DNA of 64,000 nucleotides, from positions 231,001-295,000 of the forward strand of contig JAKCOZ010000060.1 in NCBI GenBank assembly GCA_022605955.1, in the 5' to 3' direction. This DNA is from Rallus limicola (taxonomy: Eukaryota; Chordata; Aves; Gruiformes; Rallidae). Below, piece by piece: positions 1 through 13,085 of the stretch. Every line of letters begins with the position of its first letter. Positions within the stretch are counted from its first letter, which is position 1. The notes under the pieces were generated by a model. The model saw nothing but the letters and a program-made list of their open reading frames with translations, was not told the origin of the DNA and made no database searches. The position numbers and the translations under genes are program-made.

Positions 1-192
1 GTGAGCCCTGGGACAGGCTACCCAAGGAGGTGGTGGAGTCTCCTTCTCTGGAGATACTCAAGACCCATCTGGACGCTGACCTGTGCAATATGAGCTGGGG
101 AGCTGCTTTGGCAGGGGGCTGGACCGGATGATCTTTGGAGGTCCCCTCCAACCCCTACGATTCTATGATTCTATGAGTCTATGATTCTGTGA
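1..192 (+). mobile_element. CR1 LINE, 3' end (cut by window edge)
   Basis: This is the 3' end of a CR1 non-LTR retrotransposon in plus orientation. The left part reads as the end of the second reading frame and the 3' UTR ('ggctacccaaggaggtggtgg', 'ggtcccctccaacccctac'). The right part, about 157-192, is the family's tail of ATTCTATG-like 8-bp units ('gattctatgattctatgag' and a final 'gattctgtga'). CR1 tails carry such octamers instead of a poly(A). The element is truncated by the window start, so its full length is unknown. No coding capacity remains here. Confidence 0.93.
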
Positions 193-3100
193 CAGGCCTT
201 GCTGTAAAAGATGGCTGAATAAAATGAGTTTTGCTAGTCACAATTTAGCTACAGCACGGTGGTAATCTTGTCAAAAAGGCAAAAAAAAGGGGTGTTCACC
301 AACCCCGTGTTTAGAACACACAGAAATAAGTCCCAATTGCCTAAATGGGATGTTGCAGTCGCCACACTCCAAGATACCCTTTTCTGTGAGCAGTATTTCA
401 TGATTTCCCTCTGCAGAGACAATTGTCAGAGGCTGGGCTTCAAGCAGTCAGCCCCCCCCGTTTACACCTTTTAAATAAAACTTTTCCAGTTCCCACTGAA
501 GGCATCGTACTCTAGACATTACGATACAGCATCTCCAAGTGGAAGAAATAAAGCTACATGCCAAATGCAACACCAAACCTTTGTTTTATGAACAAGTGAA
601 AGTCAGAGACGAGATTTGCAGCAATTTCAGTTAGCTTTATATAGTACAGCGTTAGCTCCAGATGTTTCCAAGTAGTTGAAGCAATTAACATGCTGAACTG
701 CCTGATTTGGCACCGGCACCCTCAAACCAAGCATCGCTCCGTCTGTGTTTGCAGTTTCTTTGCACCTCCTGAACGTAAAAAGCACGGAGTAGATTTAAGT
801 GTTTAAGTGCAGATGCTGATTGTTCTGGGAGGCTCAGAAATTAGCTAGTGACATCAAATCCTGCTTACTCCACTCACTGACAACTTCCACCATGAACATG
901 GGGGCATTAGATAGGATTTGGCCTTTCTAATCATGATAGCTCAAAGGAAATATATCCAAGGAATAAGAATTAAATTTAATTTTTATTCATCTTTTTTGTG
1001 CTTGATGACTTTTCTGGATGTTTTATTGTAGGGTATACACAGCTGGCTGTATCATCCTGATTGGCTGATTTCCTGTGGACTATGTCAAGAAAAAAACAAA
1101 AGCTTTGAGAAAAAGACATGTTATTCCCACAGCCAGAGATTTTCCTCTAGAGCTTTCTGTTTATTAAATTATGCAGGATCAGTACAAATTTCCTCATGAT
1201 GCCTATTTCCCCATCCCAACACCAGCCTAATACCTTATTTTTTCTCTGCAATGCAAAAAAGTTAGCCTTCCCCATTGCCTGAAAATATTAAAATTAAATC
1301 CATCTTTATGTTTTTCCATTAGTTAAGAAGAACACTAACTCCCCATAGGAGTGTGCCATGATATGCAGAAGAAGAAGACAGTGAAAAGCTGCACAAGGCC
1401 TGTGAAAGCAAGGTTCAGGTGATGCAATCTGAAGTGATGTTTGGATTTATAACACCCTAAATTCCAAGTCACCACAGAATTACAGGGCAAAACAGCAAGT
1501 ACATCACAATGCAAGACTCATCTGGGTCCACTTCATTACCACTTCGTGATAATTTCTGGAACACACTAGAAAATAATTATTTGAGAGTAAATTTCCAGCT
1601 GTTTGTTTTTGACCAATTCACTGCAAATTTATTCCATTATGAAATAATTAAGGTTTCTGTACATGACACTTATGTAGATTTCAGTGCTGAATAGGGTTTT
1701 ATGCAAGTTTTTCCATCTGGAAAAGTTTCATCAGTATTAAAGATATACTACATATAAACCAGATAAATTTATTATTTCCAAGTGTAGCAATCAGCATCTC
1801 TTGGCCTTGGATTTTTTCCTCATGATCACTTACAGCTTCTGTCTCTGGAAATTTTTTTCTGCAGAAAGTCATCTGTCAACTCACACCAATGGCACAGAAG
1901 GTCTAAACCAGAAGTTCACATCAAAGGTATTGACTTTTTTTTGAGAAAATGCTCAGTTCAAACTAGATAAAAGAAAATGAAGAAGGTGGATAGATCACTA
2001 AACATACATGGGAAATTACTAGTAAGCAATTATAGAACTTTCAGATCTAAATGGCAGGTACTTAGGAAATTTGGCTTCTTGCAAGATCTGTTCTTTCTGT
2101 GAAAATAGTAACTTGGTTACCTTGGATTTTTGGGTATGAAAATCTCATACCAAAACGTTTTTAGATATATTGTATCTTACCATCCAGATAAACAAAATCA
2201 ATGCTTGAGATGGATAAATATTTGTATTAGAAGTCAAGAAGTCTGGCCTTAGGACAAAGTTCTATGGATCAAGGACAATACCTTGAAACACCTTGAAAGG
2301 CAAGACTGTATTTCCCAATAAGCCACCTGTAAAGTCCCTGTTTCCCAGTAACTCATAAGCCCAAATCAGTATCATGTCTGCACACAAAAACCAACAAAAT
2401 ATATATAACTACATTTTTCTAATCAAAGAAGAAATGTGGCTACTGTTATTCATTAAATTTAAACCATAAATTATTATAGAAGGTCGGGGATTTTTCCCCT
2501 ATGAAGTTTTCATCTCTCTGTACTGCACACTCTGCTGTGTGAAATTAAACATGTATTCTCCTTTGGATGAATAACAGCTTTGCAACTGGAACCTAATTAA
2601 CAATTTTGCTACTGACATTTTGAAGAGAAACATTTCATTAAATATCTCTGGCTCTAAGTAGGCCTAAAATCCAGGATTTGGAGTGTAATTGAACAAGAAT
2701 TAATTTTTCCATTTGGGAGAAGAGAGTCTTTAGGACAAAACCCCAACACTCCCATCCTTAACCAGACAAAAAAGTAAACCTGTTGGAATTTGCTTAAAGC
2801 AAATTGAAAAGAATTATGGTAGTTTCAGTGAATTCAAATTTATAATTTTTTCAAGATTAAGTTTGTAATATCAGCTTTGAATTTTTATCACTTTTTATGA
2901 GAGCTTTTGGCTCATTTTAAGTGGAAACCTATATTTCTATTCTATAACATCATCAATGCTGTAGTTCAACAATATCAAAACTGTTTTTGTAATATCTATC
3001 AAATCACTGAGAACACGGTTTCAAAATATTGAAAAATCTGTTAAAAGTTTTCACTTCCATAGTTGTTGATGTGATGAGCTGACATTTTTAGAACTCTTTT

Positions 3101-5171
3101 TTTTTTTTTTACCCACATGCTCCAATCTTGACTGGTTTTGGTGGGTTTTTCTTTTTGTTTGCAAAGCGATGTATTTCATTTCTCTAAAGAGGATGCTACA
3201 GCTGCCTTTTCCTGTATTAGTAAAACCTGTTCCTATTGTGTGCAAATGAAAATTGGTTGTCTTTGTGTAGAAAGTGGTGATATGAAGGTAGAAAGTCAAA
3301 TTCCCAAGGTTTATGTAGGTCTCCTAGTCAACCGATACGCTATATCTTAGTGGAAGATGACCAGTGGTAAAGAAAATAAGTAGGGAAAGCACGCTGAATT
3401 TGATTATGGCTTGAGGGTGTGAAAAAATTAATTCAGAATCCCCAAATTTGTGCGGGTTATCAAAAAAAAAACCAAACCCTAATCATTCCAGTTATGGAAA
3501 TTAATCTCTTAATTAGGTGAGCGGGTAGTCAACAGAAATTAAATCAGTGTTTTTATAGTGCAATAAATGACAACGTTTCTGCACTTTGTTTCCCCTCTAC
3601 TTCTTTCTTCTACCACTCTTGATCTGTAACTGAACTACTTATTCTCTTTGCTCTCACAGTCAACCTGATATCTTTATATATGCAACCTCCAGGTTAAACA
3701 GGAACGAGACCAATTAATTACCATGCTTGATTTTCGATCTTTAGTGTCTTCCAATGAAATATGATAACTGGCATTGATATATGGTTTGCTGGCTTTATTA
3801 GCCACCTTTCTATTTCACTGTATCTTTTTATGTTAATTATGCCTCTAATCTAATATTTTATTCATGTATGAAGACTTTTGCATTACTGCTTCTTCTCAAT
3901 AATAAAAATAAATAAATTAGGGTTGGTTAAACTTTTTCAGCATCTCTGGGATACAGAGACAGGACTGACCCTTGGATCAATTCTTGCGTGATGACAGAAG
4001 GTATTAAAAACATCTCCATGTAAGAACTGAGGCCTCCCACCCTCCTCAAAATAAAGATATGAGCATATGCATGACAAAAATGCAGTGTCTTTATTATTCA
4101 GGAAGACTTTAGATGATTCTTACACAATATTTAGGATGTCAGAGGGGTGCAGCTATGATGCTAAATAAACTTACAGAGAAAACGTGTCAGATGAGTGTAA
4201 TTTCTGCCAATTTGGTTTCTCTATCTTCTCAGTCCTCATAAAGAGTACAAACTCTTTTCAGTCAATAAAAAATAGAATTTCATAGGTTATGACTTCCCAT
4301 GTCTGTATATCCCATCCATGCCATTAGGTGTGGAACGACCAACAGGACAGAACCTGTTAGTATCCTTGAAGGATACCTGTGAGTCTTTGTGAAGAGGACA
4401 CAGCAACAGGATTTTGCATCCAAGTATTCTACTTGCAGTTAGGGGTGGTTTTTTGTGGATTTTTATTTATTGTTTCGGTTTGGTTTGGATCAATAGCAGT
4501 TGTGATAATGGGCAAAACTAAATCTCTATAGCAGATAAGAAACATAGGGGTAGGGCGTGGTGGGGAGTTTATTGTTTCCATACAAAAGGAACTGACTCAT
4601 TTCACTACTTTCCAGCCTTTCAGGAAAAATGATTTCCTATTTTGGCTGTCAAATATAGACAGTGTATAGCTTGATACATTACAGATACAAAGCTTGTGTA
4701 AAGAGAGATTAGATATTCCAGATTTGGTTAAAGCTCATCAGGATTTACACCTTTTGTATATCAAGATCAATAGATTGTAAAATAAATTTAAAATTTATGA
4801 ATAAATTTGTAGGAAATGGGACTCATTGACTCTGAAACCAGTTATTCAGGTGGTACCAAGATGCTCTTCGCTACCCACTAAATTTACTTCTGTATGAAAA
4901 CACACTCCTTGGAAGAGCACACAATTTAGGCTGAGAAGTGGCTGAGAAGGTGCATATTTTGGAAAGGACAGGGCTGAGATCTCAGTGTGACAGTAACCTC
5001 TTTCTCAACTCCCATTGGAATCCAGAGGTTGTAGACATGGGGTGAGGGAAAGGGGTAATTTATCAGGACAAAAGAACAGTATTACCTTCCCAAAAGCCTA
5101 TTTTCTATTCCCATCTCTGAAGAGGGGGTATAAAAATATTTTTGTATCGAAAATACTGTTGCAAATTGCTC
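193..5171. other. Anonymous non-coding stretch
   Basis: About 5 kb of AT-rich sequence without a recognisable gene or a full transposon. Open frames of 60-100 codons occur (for example 259-474 plus, 3051-3299 minus, 3138-3350 plus) but share no motif with known proteins and overlap on both strands, as chance frames do. Short T-runs (about 3098-3110) and A-rich spots (about 3899-3918) are present. Nothing else stands out. Confidence 0.7.
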
Positions 5172-5697
5172 TAAGGAGGGCTGGGCACTGGGGAGGCTGC
5201 ACCTCGAGTATTGTATCCAGTTCTGGGCTCCTCACCATAAGAAGGACAGTGAGGCCTTGGAGTAAGTTCAGAGAGGGCAACCAGGCTGGGGAAGGGGCTG
5301 GAGGGCAAATCCTCTGAGGAGCGGCTGAGGGAGCTGAGGGGGTTCAGCCTGGAGAAGAGGAGGCTGAGGGGAGACCTTCTCCCCACCTCCCCTGCCCTGC
5401 CAGGAGGGTGCAGAGAGGTGGGCGCTGGTCTCTTCAGCCAGGGGCCAGGAGATGGGACGAGGGGCAATGGGCTCAAGCTGCACCAGGGCAGGGTCAGCTC
5501 AGCTGGGAGGGCAAAGTTCTTCCCTGGCAGAGTTGTCAGGGCCTGGCCCAGGCTGCCCAGGGAGGGGGCTGAGTCCCTGCCCCTGGGTGTGTTTAACAGG
5601 GGGGAGATGAGGTGCTCAGGGATATGGTTTAGCACAGGACAGGGGCAGTTGGACTCGATGACCTTAAAGGTCTTTTCCAACCTTGCAATTCTGTGAG
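5172..5697 (+). mobile_element. CR1 LINE, 5'-truncated copy with 3' end
   Basis: A 5'-truncated CR1 in plus orientation, about 0.53 kb. It begins in the last part of ORF2 ('ctgcacctcgagtattgta', 'tccagttctgggctcctca') and continues through 'ttcagcctggagaagagga' into the 3' region. It ends with 'ggactcgatgaccttaaag' and 'ccaaccttgcaattctgtga'. The block is far richer in G+C than its surroundings, which explains the long open frames on both strands, including a 250-codon frame on the minus strand at 5171-5923. Those frames are by-products of composition. Only one degenerate tail unit remains, suggesting an aged copy. Confidence 0.92.
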
Positions 5698-6372
5698 GGA
5701 TTGTATGAAGCCAATAGATATGAAATAAGATCAAAACTACATGACTTTCAACTAATGCCATACAAACATCTTCCTCATGGCTAATACTTGGTATACACCT
5801 CTCCATCCCTAAACTCTGGCACTCAAGTATAAAAATTCCATTAAAATCCTCTCTGCACCCAGTCCCCTTTCTTTTTGGATGTGGCTGTTTTGCTTTGGGA
5901 ACTATTATAAACATAACACTCAAACTTTCTTAGCGGCATCTGTTATTTTCAGTTAGAACTGAGTGAGAACAAATAAAAAGAATTTTCTATTGTCTTCAGA
6001 TGAAAGAAGGTTTGTATGTGTGAGTTAGTACTGATGATTGCATGAATGCAGATGCAGTGTTACATTTGATTGGTAATTAAAGTCAAGTACCCCCAAGTTT
6101 AGGCAAAACCCAAATAGCTAATTACAGGTTTTATAGTACAAAACAATTGTAGTATCAAAAGACCCCTCAGGGAAAATATAAATCTACAGGGATTTCCCCC
6201 TCCCCTCCCCAAATTCTGTAGTAGATTCTCTGAGTTTTGTGGTTATGTAATTGGAAAGAAGAGAGTAAGACAAAGGCAGCTCTACTGCTTGACTCTATCT
6301 GCTCTCATGTGCTGCTCCACTTCTCTTCATCTACAACTCATTCCCTTTCATGACACCAGGTTTTGGAAATTT
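5698..6372. other. Spacer between two convergent CR1 tails
   Basis: About 0.67 kb of AT-rich sequence separating the plus-strand CR1 ending near 5697 from the minus-strand CR1 tail beginning near 6373. I see no gene or structured repeat in it. Confidence 0.65.
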
Positions 6373-6468
6373 ACAGAATCACAGAATGGCATGGGTTGGT
6401 AGGGACCCCAAGGATCATAGAGCTCCAACCCCCCTGCCACAGGCAGGGTCACAAACCTCATGACGGAT
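6373..6468 (-). mobile_element. CR1 LINE, short 3' end
   Basis: The reverse complement of a CR1 3' end, about 95 bp. On the plus strand it reads 'acagaatcacagaatggca', then 'gggttggtagggaccccaa' and 'tccaacccccctgccacag', the inverted form of the family's terminal sequence. The inserted piece is severely 5'-truncated, which is usual for CR1. Confidence 0.9.
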
Positions 6469-8229
6469 CTACACATTTAAAAGCAACTACTTTTGCCAAT
6501 CCCTATTCCCCTATACCTGCTGCTTGCAGCCACCCTTATAAGCAATGACAGCAGAAGAGGGATGGAAACAACTGGTGGTAGACACAAGGTAGGTACTTTT
6601 CTTTCTCTTTCCCAGAACATCACAATTTGCATACCATTTTTGTTACCTGATTGAGTAGAGGGACAAATCTTCCTCTTCCTACTTTCCTGTCTGACCAGGG
6701 TCCCTCTGGGTCTTTTGACCCAGATTTTGTTTTACTGACATGATGTGTACAACGAGACAGATCCTGATCCTATGGAAGTACAAATAAGTAATAGGTCCAG
6801 GATATAAATTGTGTTTATGGCCTGGCAGGACATAACAGTAAAATAAGCAGACATAGGACACCTGTATCACCCTGGAGTCTCTCCTTGGCTTCACTCCTCT
6901 TCCTGGTTTGTGTTACTGGACTACAGAAGGCTGTGCTGGTAACTTGCCTGTTACCTATCCCCTTCTCTTCTTCTATACCGTAATCCCCGAGAATATGTGA
7001 GGGATAGCTGTGCAGTAGTTAAGCTTCAAAATCATACTCTTTGCAAGGGAAAAAAAAAAGATAAATTCACAGTGCATCTAATCTTACCAGTTTTTTACAC
7101 CTGCAGCACAAATGAAAGGCAGATATCAGTAAATGAAACCTCCTTTACCTCTCAGTAATACAGGCTTGATTCAGTACTCTTACAGAGAGGGATCCTTAAA
7201 TATTTAATGGCAAAATTCTAGTTTCTAAAGGTTCTAATTCTCCCTGAAAACTAAAGGACCTTGGAGTCTTAGAACACTCAAAAATCTCCCCAAAAATTAG
7301 TTCCTGGTAAACTGCCATAGGTAAACATTCAACATATTCTGTAAATGCAAAAGATACTGCTGCTTCTTAAAAATTGGTAAGCAAATGAAGGCAAATGATT
7401 TGGCCTAAAAATATATCACCTTGTTCGCTTGTTTCAAAGTGCTTTCCATTTTCCTCTTACCCAGAGCTTCTAAAAAAGATTTTGTAGCCAGATGCTAAAC
7501 TTGAAATTTGGATGTTTTCACAAGTTTCCCTCTAAAGTTATTATTATTTATATATGCTACCAAACTGCTTAATTAAAATACACCTCCTCCCCCCATTTTA
7601 ATATAAAATTAATCTTCCTCTGGGTGCTTTGTCGGCAAGTATAAGTGAAAAAAAATAAACTCTTTCATAAAGCAATCTCTTTTTCCTTAGCATATAAAAG
7701 CTTCAGCAAAAATTATTGTTCCTAGCCATGGAAGAACTTGCCCAGATTCCCTGTGAGAAGCTTCACTGGGGCTTGTGTTGTGGTGCATGCACCTAAAGTG
7801 ATATACACGTTGCTAATACGAAATGGAGACACAATGTGTGTTGTCTTTGTGGGTATAATTTCTAACATGATTTAAAATGCTACAAAATATGGTTCATAAG
7901 ATTATATGGCATATACTAATAATTTGTGATGACAGAGAAGTTAAAACACACCATGTCAGGATGTGTGCAGTGAAGCAAATAATGGAGACTTAGTGGACAG
8001 ACCAAGAAAACCAGAACAACCAGAACACTTTTTGAGAGGGCTTGAGGTTTCTATAAGTGAGTGTAGTGAAGCTATTGTGCTGTCAAAAGAAACCACCTCA
8101 TGTGCTTTCTCTGTGGTTCCTTTGTTTGTAGGATACTGTTAATAACCACCTGTGTAAAGCACTTAGGGTTCTTGGAAGAAAGATGATGTACTGTCAATTC
8201 AAGGAACATGATTATCACCAACCATTAAG
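6469..8229. other. Anonymous non-coding stretch
   Basis: AT-rich sequence without a recognisable gene or interspersed repeat. Short A-runs occur near 7050 and 7650. A 71-codon minus-strand frame at 6679-6894 has no recognisable domain. Confidence 0.65.
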
Positions 8230-8690
8230 AGTTGTTAAATCTTTAATACATCTTGGCTGATCATTTAGTTTAAACGTGATTCAAAATATCTGGGGCAATA
8301 GGTGGGTCTTCTTGGGTCTTCTCAAGACGCCTGATCAATGCTGGGTGTGCAGCAGGCTTGACTGAATCTGGGCTGAAAGTAATCACTTACAAACACTCGG
8401 CGTTGAAATGAATTACTGGATGTCATTCTCTATTAACCTAACAGTTAAATTTGGACAAAAATATACATAAAAATGAAATAAAACAATTAGGTAACACTTT
8501 AAGTGGTTCATTATTATTAATTCATTTAGTATTCATTGTAACTCTGCTGGTCATAATGAATTCATTTGATATTAATGTGGATGTTCTACAGCAATTTCAT
8601 TGTAATGCAGTTTTAATTCATGTGCCATTAAAATAAAGCATTGTCAAAATTTATATTTATTATCCTAAGTGCGTAATTTCTTATTTTCAT
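8230..8690. promoter_or_regulatory. Candidate conserved non-coding element (homeodomain-motif rich)
   Basis: A repeat-free block combining several retained CpGs (near 8275, 8329, 8398-8402 and 8671) with a dense run of homeodomain-type cores and ATTA/TAAT motifs between about 8507 and 8640. At 8495-8505 lies the near-palindrome CACTTTAAGTG, which holds TTAAGTG, a match to the NK-2 class consensus (TNAAGTG). Such composition is typical of ancient developmental enhancers in vertebrate gene deserts. The sequence shows only the motifs; conservation and enhancer activity are inference. The 61-codon frame inside it (8451-8636) is not protein-like. Confidence 0.35.
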
Positions 8691-11600
8691 GACCAGGGAA
8701 TTACTAGTTTTGTTTTCTCCAAATTTAACTTCATGTTTTCATCAGGAGATCCTCGATACTAAGCAGATTAATTTCTTTTCCGCAGTTAAGTCTACTTGTT
8801 TCTATAACTTTGAGCAATACATACAGCATAGCCATGCCACTTTATTTAAGTATTTTAGGCTGCACATGGTCTTTGCCTACAAAACACCTAAAAAGTTTGG
8901 CAGGAGATGCTTAAATACAAACTTAGTTATATGTCCAAAGTGAAAAAAAACCACAACATGAAATATGATTTGTTTTGGTAATTTCTTTTTTTTTTTAACA
9001 TTTATTTTAACTAGTACTTCATGGAAATTTCTCCTGCAGATAGTTATACTGAACAATAATATTGAAAGAAACATGGAAGATATTAGATCTGTTTAATAGT
9101 TTAAAATTTAATGGGATCAGAATCCCTGTATGTTGCAGTTGCCAAGAAAACATTTAGTTGTTTAGCTGTTCCCAGTTGAAACAGAAAACATGCAACGTTC
9201 TTTAAAGGATGAACAAGTGAATTTTAGATGAACTAATAAGCATAAAAGTGTTTTACTTCCCACACAATCCCCCCTAAAAGGTACATGATAATATTTAATA
9301 CATTTGACACAATGTTTAGGTATTGAATGTTGGTGAAAAAATAAGCTATTATTCAAGCAGAAATGGTTTATATAATTTCTGTAAATAAACACACTTTGTG
9401 AATTTCAGAAATGGAACTGGGGAGAAAAGGTCTGGGGACAAGTGCCATGCTGCTCCATAAAGTAGCAAATCAGGCATCTAGACCTTTATTATGGCCATAT
9501 CCATCCTGTTCTTCCAGGTGGTTATCTCTGATGACAGCTCTACTTGCTTTCTCTCTCCTCTACTTCCTCTTTATCAGCCACAGGAGACTAGATCTTCAAT
9601 CAACAGTTGGGGCAAAATAAAACCTATTTTTTTCAACTTTGTTTCATATCCATCAACTTTCATTGCAAGGCAACCTGTCACTTGAGACAAGTGAATCAAA
9701 ATAATTCTGAAAACTCTCTGTTTTTCTCTCTGATTCGACAGTAAGTGAACTGATTTAAAAACTGTGGTGGTTTTTGTAGACGCTGAAGTGGGAGAGTGAA
9801 AGAAGATTCACTCTCACAACTGCACAATTCTCACAACTGTAAAAGTGCTGAGACAGATTAAATGGATTTCACTTAGCCATAGGGGCAATACTTACCCCGT
9901 AGATCTTTGGACAGCATAAAGGTTAAGGAAAAAATTAAGTTGCCTTGGGAGGGGAGCAGGGGGAAGAGGACAAGGTTAGACTTTTTAATACTTTAAAGGA
10001 CTGTGCTTTCGATGGGAGCATTTGCTGTTCTCAGATTCTAATGTGAAATCTCTGGACTTCAAAAGCAACCCAAAAGGAATATTGGGATATATTGAAGCAG
10101 TGAAAGAGTGTGTTGCCTGTCTTTAATTGCATTTTTGACTATTATAAAATAAAATTCTGATTTTCCTGTGATTATCAACCAAACAATTTTTATAAAAGAA
10201 TTCCTTTGCTTGCATTTTTTTCATTGTAGTTCTCTAGACAAAGTGTCTTTTTACTATTGATCACAAAAAGAAACATTAAATCTCAAAGGAAGAAAGGTAT
10301 CATCCAAGGCATACAGAAAATATTTGTAGTTGATCTGGCCTGTAAGGAACAGTGGGCAAGATCAATAAGGTGAAAACTGAAGATGCAACCTTTCTGGTCT
10401 CAAAGCCTGACCGCCCTTTGTTGGTGCAATAAAAGGTATTGCTTTAATCTACTTTACTTTTTGTACCAAAGAAAAATTAAAAGTTCAAGGTTTAAGCTCA
10501 GTTTTTCTAGTCTTCATATGCTCTAACACCACATAAGATGGTGTATATATGCAAGTTTCTGTCTTCACATATCTTTCTTCTCTGTGATACACAGTTAAGA
10601 GAGTTGCAAATTAAGTATTTACCATTTTTAGGTTGTTAAATCATAGGCAATTACTCATTATAACTTTCTTCCCACTCAGAAGTAGCCTAACAGTTATGGT
10701 GTACACTTTTTGTGGCCTGAAAGCCTGAACAATATAGACTGGATCACAGATAGTGATTAAATGTGTCCAGAACCTCTGTGAGATTCATTCATTTGCTATC
10801 TTCACACCTTGACTGATTAGTGTAGTAAACATAACAGAATTTATATATGGAACCATTCTCCCAAAAGAGTATTGTAAGGGAATATGACCTTTTATTACAG
10901 TGATTCTGCAGTGATTTAAGCTTTTGAACTAAAAAGAAAGGAACTGCAGTGAGCATTGTGCTTCTTGGACATCTGGGGGATATATTGTGTTTATCCCATC
11001 CGTGCTAAGATTTGAGAATCCTAAACCAAACAACACGGTTCCATCACAGTCAAATATGCTCAACTTATATCAGTGAAATATTTACAGAAATTCTTGAGAA
11101 GTTCTGCATAAGCAGAGATGTTTGGAAACACCAGAGCCAAAAGAGATGTTGAATTGTCTGTTGTGTACACCTATGAAAATTCAGAAATGGACTAGCACCT
11201 GAAAGCCACCTTGTCCTAAAAAGAAAGCTAAACGTTACTCCTGACAGCCAGAATATATTGAATTTGTTTAGTGTGTGGAGTGAGGGGGAAGATACAGTAC
11301 TGGTAGAGTGCATTTGTGATTAAGAGCCAGAAAGGGAGTTTTTAGATGTTCTTGGAGTCCAAAGCAAGCACTTGTATGAAAAAGTCACCCATAACAGTTG
11401 TACAAGTATTTGGAAGGCACTTTTCACTCCTTCTGTGAAGACGGGGAGAATGCTGAAGTCAGCTAGAAAATAAGCAAAGTAATAAAATGTAAACTGTAAA
11501 TGGAGTAACTGACATGGAGATGGTGGAATAAAGGGTCTGGGCCCCTTTCTCTAAAGTACTTCTGCTAGTCCATTTAATGTTTAGTGCACAAACAGGCTGG

Positions 11601-12544
11601 AATGCAGCAAACAGAACCACACTTTCTCATTCTCAGCCTTGAAAGCATAAATCCAAAGTGCTGTGAATAGTACATTGATCATGGATATCACATCGATATA
11701 TCAGCTGAAATAACTTCTATCCACTTCCTTCCATAAAGAATACCAACAGCAACACCAACAACACCACCAACACTGATACCAATACCAATATCAATACTAA
11801 TACTACTAATAATACCCATCTTTTCACTCCTCATATTTTGCTCCATGTTACTGCCTTCAAAAAGATGAAAACAGACTAGATTTTATTCACACATAACCCT
11901 ACATGTTTATACTACTGGTCTAGAGGATAAGTGCTCTATCAGGCAGGTACGAGATTTCCAAGACTTTGAAACACTTCTATAAACATAATTTGTTTGGTTT
12001 TGTCCATATTTTGGATAAAAATAATCTTGCTGCATCACTGTGAGACTAGATACTTACTGTGGTATTTGAAGAGATACACGTTCTTCCAGCAAATGCAAAC
12101 AAAAATATGTTGAACTTCATCTGTCACAATGCATAAACCTTCCTCTCATTATTCATTATGGCAAAAGGTAAGATACTGTATAAACTCCTCATATCATCAG
12201 GATCTTTAGGTCAGCTGAGCCCCAGGGTTTAATTTAAGGTATGAGCCACAAAATGAGCCGCATAACACATTGAATCACCAATTTAAAGAAATAACCTTTT
12301 CTAGAAACAGACCAATTATCCTTGGGTGCTGGATAGTCTGTTCTTGGCAAATGTATGTATGCACACAAAAGGAGAAAAGCAAGGATGTCTGCTTAAGTTT
12401 ATATCACTGATTCCTGATGGGTCTTCCATTTAAACTTTTTTTTCCCCCCTTCATAAATATAAAGTCTAGTCATTAACATAATGTTCACCAAACCGAAAAA
12501 ACAAAGTTAGTATGTTAGCATCTAACTTCAGAAAGGCAGACTTC
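8691..12544. other. Anonymous non-coding stretch
   Basis: About 3.9 kb without an identifiable gene or LINE piece. A T-run lies near 8986-8997. Open frames such as 8689-8943 (84 codons) and 11065-11313 minus (82 codons) show no domain. A degenerate trinucleotide repeat at 11741-11816 is listed separately. Confidence 0.65.
11741..11816. repeat. Degenerate CAA/ACC/TAC trinucleotide repeat
   Basis: About 75 bp of trinucleotide units shifting from CAA/ACC type on the left ('aacaccaacaacaccacc') to AAT/ACT type on the right ('actaatactactaataat'). It reads as an aged microsatellite with interrupted units. Confidence 0.85.
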
Positions 12545-13085
12545 ACTTCAGGACATGGTTGCCATTCTGGGCTGCCAAAGCTCATCTCTGGGTCATATTG
12601 AGTTTTACATCAATCAGCACCCTCAAGTCCTTCTCCTCAGGGCTGCTCTCCATCCATCCCCCCAGCCTCTTGTTGTGCTGGGGATTGTGCTGACCCACAT
12701 GCAGAACCTCACCCTTGGCCTTGATGAACTCCATGCAGCTCACATGGGCCCATCTCTCCAGCCTGTCCAGGTCCCTCTAGATGCTATCCCTTCCCTCCAG
12801 CATGTCAACCTCACCACACCACTTGGCAGGATTGGCAAAATTGCTGAGGGTGAGCTTGAGCCCTCTGTCCATGTCTTCAACAAAGACCCTAAAAAGTGCT
12901 CTTCCTGGTACCCACCCCTGAGTGACAGTACTTGTCACTGGGCTCCACTTGGCCATTGAGGTACTGACCAACTGCAATTTTTCGAGCGCAACCATCCAGC
13001 CAATTCCTTATCCATGCATCAAACCCATCTCTCCAATTTAGAGACAAGGATATTGTACAGTGCAGTGTCAAATGCTTCTCAAAGT
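12545..13085 (-). pseudogene. CR1 ORF2 reverse-transcriptase fragment, decayed and truncated at both ends
   Basis: On the minus strand this reads as the reverse-transcriptase domain of CR1 ORF2, the LINE enzyme that copies its RNA at the target site. It runs from the segment after the first catalytic motif ('RNWLDG'), through a degraded SGVPQGSVLGP-like loop (here 'STVTQGWVPGR'), to 'DLDRLERWAHVSCMEFIKAK', then 'EEKDLRVLIDVKLN'. The catalytic FADD box is lost: at 12822-12839 the frame reads FANPAK. In-frame stops occur, for instance just after 'LEGRDSI'. Unusually, the 3' UTR and tail are missing, so this internal fragment was probably cut by later deletion or rearrangement. It is inactive. 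Confidence 0.9.

Noticed and set aside
5171..5923. 250-codon open frame on the minus strand
   Set aside because: It runs antisense through the GC-rich CR1 at 5172-5697. Its proline/serine/leucine-rich translation is a by-product of that composition.
12555..12959. 134-codon open frame on the plus strand
   Set aside because: It is antisense to the CR1 reverse-transcriptase fragment, whose coding sense is the minus strand.
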